This document shows, piece by piece, positions 9,923-19,030 of a DNA stretch of 64,000 nucleotides (position 1 is the first letter of the stretch; each line of letters starts with the position of its first letter). Origin of the DNA: an uncultured Clostridia bacterium (lineage in GTDB: Bacteria; Bacillota; Clostridia; Oscillospirales; Ruminococcaceae). The stretch spans positions 1 to 64,000 of the forward strand of contig CANQHA010000010.1 of NCBI GenBank assembly GCA_947623585.1. Direction: 5' to 3'. A program made the translations under genes and the position numbers. The notes under the pieces were generated by a model. That model was given only the letters and a program-made list of their open reading frames with translations, did not search any database and had not been told where the DNA came from.

Positions 9923-10263
9923 AAAAGTTTTCGGTCAAGCCTTTTTCAAAAGGCTTGTCAGGGTCGAGGGGCGAAGCCCCCGCCGCTGCCCTTGGGCAGC
10001 GGAAGAATTTACGGAGTGCGCTCCGCAAGGGGTGAATTAAAAAAACAATCCGGTGGATTGTTTTTTTAAAAGGGGACGCCCTGCAAGAGAGGGCGTCCCC
10101 TAAACAAAGCGTCGTATTACTCGCCGGGGGTCCCCTATTTGCCGAGCGGCAAGCGAGGCAAACAAAATAAATATCGCCAAAACCCACCTGCCCGCAGAAA
10201 GTGCGGGCATCGTTGAACCCTCGCCGGGGGCCCCCTTTCCCGAGCGCCGAGCGAGGCAAACAA
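9920..10263 (+). repeat. Family B palindromic mosaic repeat, copy B2
   Basis: TTAAAAGTTTTCGGTCAAGCCTTTTTCAAAAGGCTTG ... AAACAATCCGGTGGATTGTTT ... GGGGACGCCCTGCAAGAGAGGGCGTCCCC ... TTTGCCGAGCGGCAAGCGAGGCAAA. Confidence 0.8.
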
Positions 10264-10332
10264 AAAACGCTTCCGTTTGCATTTTTCCCTCTTCTGTGCT
10301 ATACTGAAAAAAACGCTTCGGGAGGGTTTTAA

Positions 10333-11478
10333 TTGAAAATTTTTCACATAAGCGACCTCCACCTCGGAAAGCGGCTCAACGAGTTTTCGCTCTATGAGGA
10401 TCAGGAATATATTCTTTATAAAATGCTCGAGGCCGTCGGCGAGCAGAAGCCCGACGTCTGCGTTATCGCGGGGGACGTTTATGACAAGCCGATACCACCC
10501 GCCGAGGCGGTCACGCTTTTCGACGGCTTTTTGTATCGGCTCTCAAATCTGGTCAAGGCAGTTTTTGTGATAAGCGGAAACCATGACTCGGCCGAGCGGC
10601 TGTCTTTCGGCGGAAGGCTGATGAGCGCACGCGGAGTTTATATATCCCGCGCTTATGACGGCGACGTTTCTCCGACAATAATTGAAGATAATTTCGGAGA
10701 AGTGCGCTTTTACCTGATGCCGTTTTTAAGACCGTCCGAGGTCAGAAGATTTTTCCCAGACGAAAAGATCGAAAACTATACCGACGCGCTCAGGGCGGCG
10801 ATATCGAAAATGAACGTCGACCCCTCGAGGCGAAACGTTTTGGTGACCCATCAGTTCGTCGCCGGAGGGCTGCGCTCGGATTCTGAGGAGACATCGGTCG
10901 GAGGGCTCGACAGCGTTGACCCCGCGGTCTTCGACTGCTTCGACTATGTAGCTCTCGGTCATCTTCACAAGGCGCAGAAGGTCGGAAGAGATACTCTAAG
11001 ATACTGCGGCACTCCGCTGAAATATTCCTTCTCCGAAATTAACGACCGAAAATCCGCGACGCTGGCCGAGCTTTTAGATAAAGGAGAAGTGAAGATAACC
11101 GAGATCCCCCTTTTGCCGAAGCGAGACCTGCGCGAGATCAGGGGCAGCTATGAGGAAATTATGACCGCAAGGGCGAGATCGGGCGCCGAGACCGACGATT
11201 ACGTTCATATCATACTCGACGACCCCGATTACATCGAGGACGCCGCGAAAAAGCTGTCGGTGCTTTATCCGAACCTTATGGCGCTCGATTATTCACGCCT
11301 TGAAGCCTTGGCGGAGGGCGCGGGGCCGCTTTCGGAGGCCGATGAAAAACGCTCGCCGCTCGAGCTTTTCGACGAGCTTTTCGAGCATCAGAACGGCTTG
11401 CCGATGAACGACGAGCAGCGGGCTTTCTGCCTTGAACTTATCGAAGAGATCTGGGGTGACAAAAATGAGACCGCTTAA
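10333..11478 (+). CDS. sbcD: Exonuclease SbcCD subunit D (TTG start)
   Basis: HISDLHLGKRL, GDVYDKPIPP, SGNHDSAERL, GHLHKAQ. Confidence 0.96.
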   Translation: MKIFHISDLHLGKRLNEFSLYEDQEYILYKMLEAVGEQKPDVCVIAGDVYDKPIPPAEAVTLFDGFLYRLSNLVKAVFVISGNHDSAERLSFGGRLMSARGVYISRAYDGDVSPTIIEDNFGEVRFYLMPFLRPSEVRRFFPDEKIENYTDALRAAISKMNVDPSRRNVLVTHQFVAGGLRSDSEETSVGGLDSVDPAVFDCFDYVALGHLHKAQKVGRDTLRYCGTPLKYSFSEINDRKSATLAELLDKGEVKITEIPLLPKRDLREIRGSYEEIMTARARSGAETDDYVHIILDDPDYIEDAAKKLSVLYPNLMALDYSRLEALAEGAGPLSEADEKRSPLELFDELFEHQNGLPMNDEQRAFCLELIEEIWGDKNETA

Positions 11479-14227
11479 ACTTTCAATGTCGGCTTTCGGG
11501 CCTTATGTCGAGAAAACCGTCTTGGAGCTCGACCGCCTCGGCACCTCGGGGCTTTACCTCATCACCGGAGACACCGGCTCGGGAAAAACCACTATTTTCG
11601 ACGCGATAACCTTTGCCCTTTTCGGAGAAGCGAGCGGAAACAGCCGCGAGCCCTCTATGCTTCGCGCAAAAGCCGCCCCGCCCGACGTTCCCACCGAGGT
11701 CGAGCTCGTATTTTCATACGGCGGACGGCAGTATAAGGTGATCAGGCGCCCCGAATATATGCGCTCGTCAAAGCACGGCGAAAAACTGGTCGCCGAAAAA
11801 GCCTCGGCCGAGCTTACCCTGCCCGACGGCGCAGTCATCGCAAAGCTCAGCGACGTTGACCTAAAGCTGCGCGAGATATTGGGCGTAAACCGCAGGCAGT
11901 TTTCGCAGATAGCGATGATAGCTCAGGGCGATTTCATGAAGCTGCTGCTCGCCGACACAAAGGACAGGCTCAACATCTTCCGCGAGCTTTTCAGCACCGG
12001 TCTTTACGGCGAGCTTCAGGAGCGCCTTAAAGCCGAGGCGTCGGAAATTTCTCACAACTGCGAGGTCCTTCGCTCCGGCGTTATGCAGTATATCGGCGGG
12101 GCGGTCTGCAAGACTGACGACCCCGACGCGCCGGCGCTTGAGCGGGCAAAGGCGGGGGAAATGCTCTCTGAGGACGCGTTCGGGCTTATAAAAAATATAC
12201 TCGAAAGAGACCGCGAGCTGCTCAAAAAGCAGGACGAAAAAATCAAGGACGTCGAAAAAGCGCTCCTTGAGGTTTCGGCGCAGCTCTCAAAGTGCGAGCA
12301 GAGAAAGCGCACCATTGAGAAAATCGAAAGTGCAAAAAAAGCCCTCGCCGAGGAGCAGACCGAGAACGAGAAGCTGAAAGCCTCGGCCGAAAAGGCAGAG
12401 GAAAGCGCGAAGCTGCTTGAAAAGCTGCGCGAGCAGGCGATCGGCATGAAAGAACGGCTTTCGGATTACGACGCCGCCGACAAAAAATCGGCCGAGGCGG
12501 CAGCGCACCTTGAAACGGCAAATCGGGCCGAAAACGCCGCCGCAGCCGAACGCAAGGCTCTTGAAGCGGCGCAAAACGAGCTTTTGAAGATGAAAGCCGA
12601 GCTTTCGGAGCTTGAAAACGCCGCCGAAAACCGTCAGGCGCTAATCGGGCGGCGCGAGCAGCTGAAACGCGACTCGGAGAGGCTCGACGCACTTTGCCGA
12701 AACATCGGCGCGTTCTTCAAAAAAGCAAAGGATTACGAGGAAGCAAAGCAGGTATATACTTCGTCGCGCGACGCGATGATAAAGTCGGAAAGCGAATTCA
12801 ATGCCAAAAACCGCGCTTTTTTGGACGGTCAGGCGGGGATCCTTGCGAAATATCTTGAGGAGGGAGCGCCCTGCCCCGTCTGCGGCTCGACCGAGCACCC
12901 AAGACCCGCAAAGCTGAAGCAAAACGTCCCCGAAAGGGCGGAGATAGAAGCGCTTGCGAAAATGCTGGACGTTGCAAGGTCGGAGGCCGGCAAAAAAAGC
13001 GAGGCGGCGAGCGCCTTAAAAGCCGCGCTGAACCAGCTTTTGCAGTCTCTCAAAAACGAGATGCCGGCCCTCACCGGCACAGAAAAAGTCGATGAAGCGC
13101 AAAAGATCGCGCAGCGCGAGGCTATTGCCAAAAAAGAGGAGCTGAAACGCATCGACGGCGAGATAACCCTTGAACAGAAAAAGGTCGAGCGCAAAAAGCG
13201 GCTCGGCGAGGAGATACCCATAAAGCAAAAGGCCGCGGACGGACTTTTTGAGCGGATAGCCGAATTTGAAAAGGAGCGCTCGGCGGCGCTTTCACGCCGC
13301 GAGGAAGCCTCAAAACAGGCGGAGCAGCTTCTTTCGGGGCTTGAATTCAAAAGCCGCAGCGAGGCGCAATCGCAGGTCAAGCTGCTCGAAAACCGCTGCC
13401 TTGAACTCGAAAAAGAGATACTTTCGGCGCATGAAAGCCTTTTGCAAAGCAACCGACGGATAGCCGAGATAAAGGCGGGCATCGAAAGCCTTGAAAAGCT
13501 GCCCGATGACTTTGACGCCGACGAAAACGAGCTTTCGGAGCGTTTGAAAGCCCTCAGCGAGGAAAAAAGCCTGCTCGGCAGCGAACGCGACGCGGTCAAT
13601 CTTCGCATCGGCACAAATTCCGAGGCGCTCGGAAACCTCAAAGAAAAGCTCGGCGAGCTTTCACAGGCCGAGAAAAAATCGGCGCTTATCGGGCTGCTCT
13701 CGAAAACCGCCAACGGCACGCTTCCCGGCAGAGACAAGATCATGCTTGAGACCTATGTTCAGACGGCGTTTTTCGACCGAATCGTGAGGCGCGCAAACCT
13801 CAGACTTATAAAAATGAGCGGCGGGCAGTTTGAGCTTATAAGAAGGCAGCAAAGCGCGGGGCGCGGGCAAAGCGGCCTCGAGCTCGACGTCATCGACAGG
13901 CGGATAGGCGCGGAGCGAAGCGTTAAAACACTCTCGGGCGGAGAATCGTTCAAGGCGTCGCTTTCGCTGGCGCTCGGGCTTGCCGACGAGGTGCAGTCGT
14001 CCTCGGGCGGAATCAAAATCGACACGATGTTTGTTGACGAGGGCTTCGGCTCGCTCGACGAGCAGTCGCTCTCGCAGGCAATAGAGACGCTTAACGAGCT
14101 TAGCGAGGGCAGCCGCCTTGTCGGAATAATCTCGCACGTCGGTGACCTCAAACGCAGGATCGCTCGGCAGATCGTCGTCAAAAAGGATCGCTCGGGAGGC
14201 AGCCGAGCAGAGATAGTTACGGACTGA
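11465..14227 (+). CDS. sbcC: Exonuclease SbcCD subunit C (SMC-like ATPase)
   Basis: Walker A GDTGSGKTT, CPVCGS hook, LSGGESF signature, FVDEGFGSLD; ATG at 11465 overlaps the sbcD end. Confidence 0.96.
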   Translation: MRPLKLSMSAFGPYVEKTVLELDRLGTSGLYLITGDTGSGKTTIFDAITFALFGEASGNSREPSMLRAKAAPPDVPTEVELVFSYGGRQYKVIRRPEYMRSSKHGEKLVAEKASAELTLPDGAVIAKLSDVDLKLREILGVNRRQFSQIAMIAQGDFMKLLLADTKDRLNIFRELFSTGLYGELQERLKAEASEISHNCEVLRSGVMQYIGGAVCKTDDPDAPALERAKAGEMLSEDAFGLIKNILERDRELLKKQDEKIKDVEKALLEVSAQLSKCEQRKRTIEKIESAKKALAEEQTENEKLKASAEKAEESAKLLEKLREQAIGMKERLSDYDAADKKSAEAAAHLETANRAENAAAAERKALEAAQNELLKMKAELSELENAAENRQALIGRREQLKRDSERLDALCRNIGAFFKKAKDYEEAKQVYTSSRDAMIKSESEFNAKNRAFLDGQAGILAKYLEEGAPCPVCGSTEHPRPAKLKQNVPERAEIEALAKMLDVARSEAGKKSEAASALKAALNQLLQSLKNEMPALTGTEKVDEAQKIAQREAIAKKEELKRIDGEITLEQKKVERKKRLGEEIPIKQKAADGLFERIAEFEKERSAALSRREEASKQAEQLLSGLEFKSRSEAQSQVKLLENRCLELEKEILSAHESLLQSNRRIAEIKAGIESLEKLPDDFDADENELSERLKALSEEKSLLGSERDAVNLRIGTNSEALGNLKEKLGELSQAEKKSALIGLLSKTANGTLPGRDKIMLETYVQTAFFDRIVRRANLRLIKMSGGQFELIRRQQSAGRGQSGLELDVIDRRIGAERSVKTLSGGESFKASLSLALGLADEVQSSSGGIKIDTMFVDEGFGSLDEQSLSQAIETLNELSEGSRLVGIISHVGDLKRRIARQIVVKKDRSGGSRAEIVTD

Positions 14228-14251
14228 GAGGGGCAGCGGAAGTATCCGCAA

Positions 14252-14506
14252 AATTAAAAGTTTTCGGTCAAGCCTTATTTCAAAAAATATGCGTTATTGC
14301 TTGCCGCTCGCTCTCCCTCGCCGATGCGGTTTGGCTCGGGGAGCTTGCGGAGAAATAACGCATATTTCGGCTTGTCGGGTTGAGGGGGCAAGCACAAACA
14401 ATCCAGTGGACGGTCTGTCACCGCCATTTTGGGCGAAGGCGCAAGCCTTCGCGAAACGATGCCGGCAAAACTCACCCACCCGCAGAAAGTACGGGCATCG
14501 TTGAGA
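14252..14506 (+). repeat. Family B repeat, copy B3, with an ~80-bp hairpin in its terminal hairpin
   Basis: AATTAAAAGTTTTCGGTCAAGCC..., AAATATGCGTTATT...AATAACGCATATTT inverted repeat (14286-14367), CGCAGAAAGTACGGGCATCGTTGAGAC. Confidence 0.7.
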
Positions 14507-14637
14507 CCGCCCCCGCCCCTCGAGGGGCGGGGGGCTTGCTATGTAGTGCTTCATTACAAACCTCGGCGGGGGGTGGGGTGACTTAAAATAGTATGAAATC
14601 ACTTCCTCGTAAGAGGGAGTGATTGAATTCCTTTAAA
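14507..14637. repeat. Family A repeat, copy A2 (half element abutting B3)
   Basis: Central GCCCCCGCCCCTCGAGGGGCGGGGGGC, GGGGTGGGGTGACTTAAAATAGTATGAAATCACTTCC...GGGAGTGATTGAATTCC hairpin (14590-14631). Confidence 0.75.
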
Positions 14638-14795
14638 GCTGTTGGCTCGGCTTGCGTCAAAAGCCCGATTGGATACAAAACCCGCTTATGTTGACCCTAC
14701 AAGGGGCCGGGAACTTTACAAAAACCAGCCTCTACGCAAAAAACAGCGCACATCGTTTCCCCTCAGTGTACTTCCCCTCCCCTTGTTTTTGAACG

Positions 14796-14840
14796 CACAA
14801 AAAAGCAGCCCCGATTTATACGGAGCTGCCGATTTTTTAT
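14796..14840 (-). terminator. Rho-independent terminator of the GGDEF gene
   Basis: AAAAAAGCAGCCCCG-atttata-CGGAGCTGCCGATTTTTT, A-rich on + strand (U-rich on -). Confidence 0.7.
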
Positions 14841-14842
14841 CT

Positions 14843-15976
14843 TTACTTTGAGGGGGTCTCGTCGCTGTAATGCCTGAGAACAAATCTGTCGGCGTCGCGG
14901 CCCATCTCCTTGGCCTCGTACATCGCTTCGTCGGCGATCTGGAACAGGCGCTCGAATTCGACGTTCTGACCGTCGCAAAGCACCGCGCCGAGGCTCGAGA
15001 AGACCTTGATGGCGCCGGCCTCCTGAGCCTTTCTGCCGATTAGCTCGGCAATGTAAAGGCACTTTTTCTCAACGGTCTCGTCATCGCACATTCCGTCAGC
15101 CAAAACGATAAACTCGTCTCCGCCGAAACGGCCGATAATGTCGCTGTCTCTGAACAGGCTGAGAAGCGTGCTGCTCATGCAGCGGAGAATATTGTCGCCC
15201 ATATCGTGACCGTAGTTGTCGTTGATGTGCTTGAAGTTGTTGAGGTCCAAAACGATGAACGCGCATCTGACGTTAGGGTTGTTCGAGACGAGATAGTTGT
15301 CGATAGCGTCCTCATATCCGCGCTTGTTGAAGATGTTTTCGAGCAGCGGGTCGCGCATACTGAGGTTTTTATACTTCATCTTCGACTCGAAGTTGACTAT
15401 TTGTATCGAGCGGAAATGCGTTCCGACGCCCGCGGCTATGAACACTCCGACTATCGCCATGAAAACGTCGAAGGGCCAGATGTATTCGTAATCGACCTTG
15501 TGCATCATATCGCAGAAGATATATACCGCCGCGAAGCTGATGTTGAAAATGTTCGATACCTTGGTCGAATAGAAGAATCCTCCCGAAAGGGCGATTATCG
15601 CGACCGGCATGAAGCAGGCAAAGGTCTCGGGGTGACTGTAAATATCAACGAGGATAACGGATATCGCCACGACGACGTTGAACGAGAAGCAAAGCGCCGA
15701 TATCATTCTCGGGCTTTTGACTTTTGCGTTGAAAAGCATTCCCACAAGGAAATATATCGCCGAGACGGGCAAAAACGCTATGTGCGATATTGAGGGCCTC
15801 CACCCGGGGAAAAGCGCAAACGCCGCGACCATGAATACCAGCGTAAGGCAGAAAGCCCACGCGGACATCATGCACAGGACCGTTATATTATGCTTTGCGA
15901 TGGCGCGTTTTCCCTTTGAGAGATACATTTTTTCGCGCTCGCGTTTTTCATTAAAATATGAGGTTATCTTCTGCAT
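14843..15976 (-). CDS. Membrane-bound diguanylate cyclase (GGDEF)
   Basis: Several TM helices then RDSDIIGRFGGDEF (intact I-site RxxD five residues upstream). ATG at 15976 preferred over the longer ORF that overlaps the Hpt gene. Confidence 0.9.
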   Translation of the reverse strand: MQKITSYFNEKREREKMYLSKGKRAIAKHNITVLCMMSAWAFCLTLVFMVAAFALFPGWRPSISHIAFLPVSAIYFLVGMLFNAKVKSPRMISALCFSFNVVVAISVILVDIYSHPETFACFMPVAIIALSGGFFYSTKVSNIFNISFAAVYIFCDMMHKVDYEYIWPFDVFMAIVGVFIAAGVGTHFRSIQIVNFESKMKYKNLSMRDPLLENIFNKRGYEDAIDNYLVSNNPNVRCAFIVLDLNNFKHINDNYGHDMGDNILRCMSSTLLSLFRDSDIIGRFGGDEFIVLADGMCDDETVEKKCLYIAELIGRKAQEAGAIKVFSSLGAVLCDGQNVEFERLFQIADEAMYEAKEMGRDADRFVLRHYSDETPSK

Positions 15977-15999
15977 TTCAGTGCTCCTTCCTCTTGATA

Positions 16000-16350
16000 T
16001 CACTCGCTTATCGCAGCAACCGTCTCGTCGTATGCTTTTGAGATCTCGGGCATCATCGAAGCCGCAAGATCGGGATCTTCGGCGCGATAAGCCTTGACCT
16101 GAAGGGTGAAAAGCTCTGTCAGCCTTTTCATTGAAAGATTCGAGCAAAGACCTTTCAGGGTGTGCGAAGCGGCGAGCGCCGCCTCATTGTCTCCCGAGGC
16201 GATAGCCTCGCCGAGCTTGAGATAATTGCGATCCTCAAGAAATTTATTTAAAAAGCGCTCAAAAAGGCTTTCGTTGTCAAGAAATCTTGAAAGCGCCTCG
16301 TCAACGTCTATTCCTGCCGAAACAAGTCTTTCGCGTTTTCCCGGACTCAT
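16000..16350 (-). CDS. Hpt-domain histidine phosphotransfer protein
   Basis: 116 aa; ALAASHTLKGLCSNLSMKRLTEL. Confidence 0.88.
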   Translation of the reverse strand: MSPGKRERLVSAGIDVDEALSRFLDNESLFERFLNKFLEDRNYLKLGEAIASGDNEAALAASHTLKGLCSNLSMKRLTELFTLQVKAYRAEDPDLAASMMPEISKAYDETVAAISE

Positions 16351-16380
16351 CGGGCGATACCCCCTCTTAAAATGTCAATG

Positions 16381-17460
16381 TCAGGCCGTGTAGAGCTTGC
16401 AAAGGGTCTCCTCGGCCCTGAAGAAGCAGTCAAGCAGCTTCGGGTTGAAAACTCCGCACTCGCCGTCTTTTATCATCTGAAGGACCTTTTCGCGAGGGAA
16501 AGCGTCCTTATAAACCCGCTTGCAGCTCAGGGCGTCATAAACGTCGGCTATCGAGACGATCTGAGCCCAAAGCGATATTTCGTCGCCTTTAAGCCCGTCG
16601 GGATATCCCCGCCCGTCCCAGCGCTCATGATGATGCCTCGCGATATCATAGGCATAGGAATAAACGCCCGAATCGCGGAGCTGAGGTATTTTTTCAAGAA
16701 GCAGCCCGCCCTGAGTGGTGTGGGTCTTCATGATCTCGAATTCTTCTTTTGTGAGCCTGCCCGGCTTGCCCAAAATATTGTCGGGAATGGCGATCTTGCC
16801 GACGTCGTGCATTATCGACGCGAGCGCGATGTTTGCGATCTCCTCAGAGGTCATTCCGGCGCCGAGCTCGGTCTCTTTGAGCAGAAATTCGGTGATGTCG
16901 TGTATCCTTCTGACGTGCTCGCCCGATTCGCCGTTTCTGAACTCTATCGCGGTGGAAAGCGCCTCGATCATTCCTTTGTTAAGCTCGATGATCTTCTTCG
17001 CGCTTTCTATCAGCTTTTCATTCTGGCGCTCGACCCTGTTTCCGAGGCGCTTTCGGGCTCTGAAAAGCTCGACGATGGAATTTATTCTTCTCAAAACGAT
17101 ATAGGGCGTGACCGGCTTTAAGATAACGTCCATAACTCCGAGCCGGTAAGCCTCGTGAAGCGTTTCGTTGTTAGCCTCGGCGGTTATGAGAAAAATCGGT
17201 ATCTTTTCGGTGAGCTCCTCGTCGCGAAGCCTCTTTAAAACCTCGATGCCGTTCATCTCGGGCATCATAATGTCAAGCAGAACGGCGCAGTACCTGTCGG
17301 GGTCCTTTAAAATTTTCTCAAGACCCGTTCTGCCGTTTTCGGCCTCGTCTATCGAATAATACTGTGAAAAAATATTGTCGAGTATTCCGCGATTTATATC
17401 ATCATCGTCAACGATCAAGATCATATCTGATATGGCAGCGTCGTCTCTCAGAATATCCAT
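16381..17460 (-). CDS. Response regulator with HD-GYP domain (c-di-GMP phosphodiesterase-like)
   Basis: Receiver (LIVDDDDINR, AVLLDIMMPEMNG, K), HDVGKIAIPDNIL, RHHHERWDGRGYPDGLKGDEI. Confidence 0.93.
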   Translation of the reverse strand: MDILRDDAAISDMILIVDDDDINRGILDNIFSQYYSIDEAENGRTGLEKILKDPDRYCAVLLDIMMPEMNGIEVLKRLRDEELTEKIPIFLITAEANNETLHEAYRLGVMDVILKPVTPYIVLRRINSIVELFRARKRLGNRVERQNEKLIESAKKIIELNKGMIEALSTAIEFRNGESGEHVRRIHDITEFLLKETELGAGMTSEEIANIALASIMHDVGKIAIPDNILGKPGRLTKEEFEIMKTHTTQGGLLLEKIPQLRDSGVYSYAYDIARHHHERWDGRGYPDGLKGDEISLWAQIVSIADVYDALSCKRVYKDAFPREKVLQMIKDGECGVFNPKLLDCFFRAEETLCKLYTA

Positions 17461-17544
17461 TATCGGCTTTCTCCTTAATATCATTCCGGGAAGCAAAGCA
17501 GTAAATCCCAGTTAAAGCATAATTTTATATCTTTTATTATTTTA

Positions 17545-17865
17545 ACACATTGTTTTATAAATGTCAACATTGTGCGTAAAGTTTTATTACAATTTATATT
17601 ACGGCAAAAATCGCAAGGCCATGCCTCACGATAAATCAAGAATGCCGCCGGAGGTACCCGGCGGCGTTGACCGTTAAGTTACCCCCCCCCCGAACCGATT
17701 TTCCACCGGTGGGGAGATTTACATATTATTCTATCACGTTATTTTATAAATGTCAACATTATCCTGCAATTTTTATAAACAATTCTATAAAACTCTTTGA
17801 TATATGAGAAAAGCGCTCCTCACAATAAATCAAGAACGCCGCCGAAATCATCCGGCGGCGCTTAA
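17545..17865. repeat. Degenerate ~190-bp direct duplication, each copy ending in a GCCGCCGG...CCGGCGGC hairpin
   Basis: TTTTATAAATGTCAACATT recurs ~190 bp apart; GCCTCACGATAAATCAAGAATGCCGCCGGAGGTACCCGGCGGCG (~17623-17666) versus TCCTCACAATAAATCAAGAACGCCGCCGAAATCATCCGGCGGCG (~17817-17860). Confidence 0.7.
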
Positions 17866-17871
17866 AATCAA

Positions 17872-18264
17872 TCAGCCCTCTTTGTACTGAGTTTCCATCA
17901 GCGGAGATATCTCAAAAGTGATCCTCTGCGCGACGATGGCTATAAATTCCGAATTCGTCAGCTTTCCCTTCGACTGCATGACGGTCGTTCCGAAAAACCG
18001 GTTGAGATCGTCTATCTTGCAACGGCTGAAGCCTATTTCGACGGCGTTTCTTATCGCCCTTTCGACCCTTTGCGGGGTCGTTCCGTTTTCGGCCGCAACG
18101 TCGGGATAAAGCCTTTTTGTGATCTCCCGAAGATAGCTCGGGTCGTTTGCGACCATTCTTATAGCGCAGACAAGGTAGCCGTATCCGAGTATGTGCGGCG
18201 GTATTCCGAGTCGAAGCAGGGTATTGCAGATCTGACGTGTGAGTTTGTCGTTGAAGTCGAACAT
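17872..18264 (-). CDS. Stand-alone Spo0A C-terminal (DNA-binding) domain protein, no receiver domain
   Basis: ~130 aa; ICNTLLRLGIPPHILGYGYLVCAI...RLYPDVAAENGTTPQRVERAIRNAVEIGF...LTNSEFIAIVAQRI. ATG at 18264 with a GGAG SD. Confidence 0.88.
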   Translation of the reverse strand: MFDFNDKLTRQICNTLLRLGIPPHILGYGYLVCAIRMVANDPSYLREITKRLYPDVAAENGTTPQRVERAIRNAVEIGFSRCKIDDLNRFFGTTVMQSKGKLTNSEFIAIVAQRITFEISPLMETQYKEG

Positions 18265-18300
18265 AAACGGCTCCCCTTTCTGAGTAAATCGTTTTTTTGC

Positions 18301-18344
18301 ATTATATCGCTTTTTTCGAGGCGTTGCCGTCGAAAAATGTCGAA
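18301..18344 (-). promoter_or_regulatory. Putative promoter with two tandem 0A-box-like sites
   Basis: - strand TATAAT at 18306-18301; + strand CGTCGAA-aaa-TGTCGAA at 18328-18344 (10-bp period). Confidence 0.6.
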
Positions 18345-18400
18345 AAGGGAAATTCGTCATTATGTATAAAAATCAATATTCAAATTGTTTGATTTGACGC

Positions 18401-19024
18401 CTACCCGCTTTTTTGCCGGGCATTGCCGCCGTCGTCATATTCAAAAATGCAATAGTCGCAGGCGTTTATGACCGTTGTTCCGTGATGCTCGGTGAGCTGA
18501 GGAATGTTTCGCCCGTAGTTTTTGTGGATATGCCCGTGAACGAAATATTTCGGGCGATACTTCTCAAGAAGCTCGTTAAAACATTCAAATCCGCGGTGCG
18601 AGATAGAGTCGAAGTCGTTTAAATGCCTCGCCGGAGAGTGGGTCAGCAAAATGTCAAATCCGCCGTTTTTCCAAATCTTCATTCTCAGCTTTTTTATGCG
18701 GCGCTCCATCTGCTTTTCGGTATACATATTGCCGCCCTCGCGATATCTGTTTGAGCCGCCCAGCCCGACTATTCTTATGCCGCGATAGTTATAAAGCGTG
18801 TCCTCAATGCAGATGCATCCGCCGGGCGGGTCGTCTTCAAGCGAATCGTCGTGGTTTCCCCTGACATAAAGCACCGGGCATTGCGAAGCGTCTACGAGAA
18901 ATTCAAGATAATCGCGGCTGAGGTCGCCGCAGGCAAGTATCAGGTCGAAGCCGCTCAGCTTGCCGGGGGTATAATAGTCATAGAGATACTTTGATACCGT
19001 ATCCGCAACCGCGAGTATCCGCAT
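18401..19024 (-). CDS. Metallophosphoesterase
   Basis: ILACGDLSRDYLEFL, YVRGNHDDS, LLTHSPARH, FVHGHIHKNYG. Confidence 0.9.
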   Translation of the reverse strand: MRILAVADTVSKYLYDYYTPGKLSGFDLILACGDLSRDYLEFLVDASQCPVLYVRGNHDDSLEDDPPGGCICIEDTLYNYRGIRIVGLGGSNRYREGGNMYTEKQMERRIKKLRMKIWKNGGFDILLTHSPARHLNDFDSISHRGFECFNELLEKYRPKYFVHGHIHKNYGRNIPQLTEHHGTTVINACDYCIFEYDDGGNARQKSG

Positions 19025-19030
19025 TTTTGA

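Noticed and set aside
12829-13743. 304-aa - strand ORF, Ser-rich
   Set aside because: Antisense shadow of sbcC coiled-coil coding.
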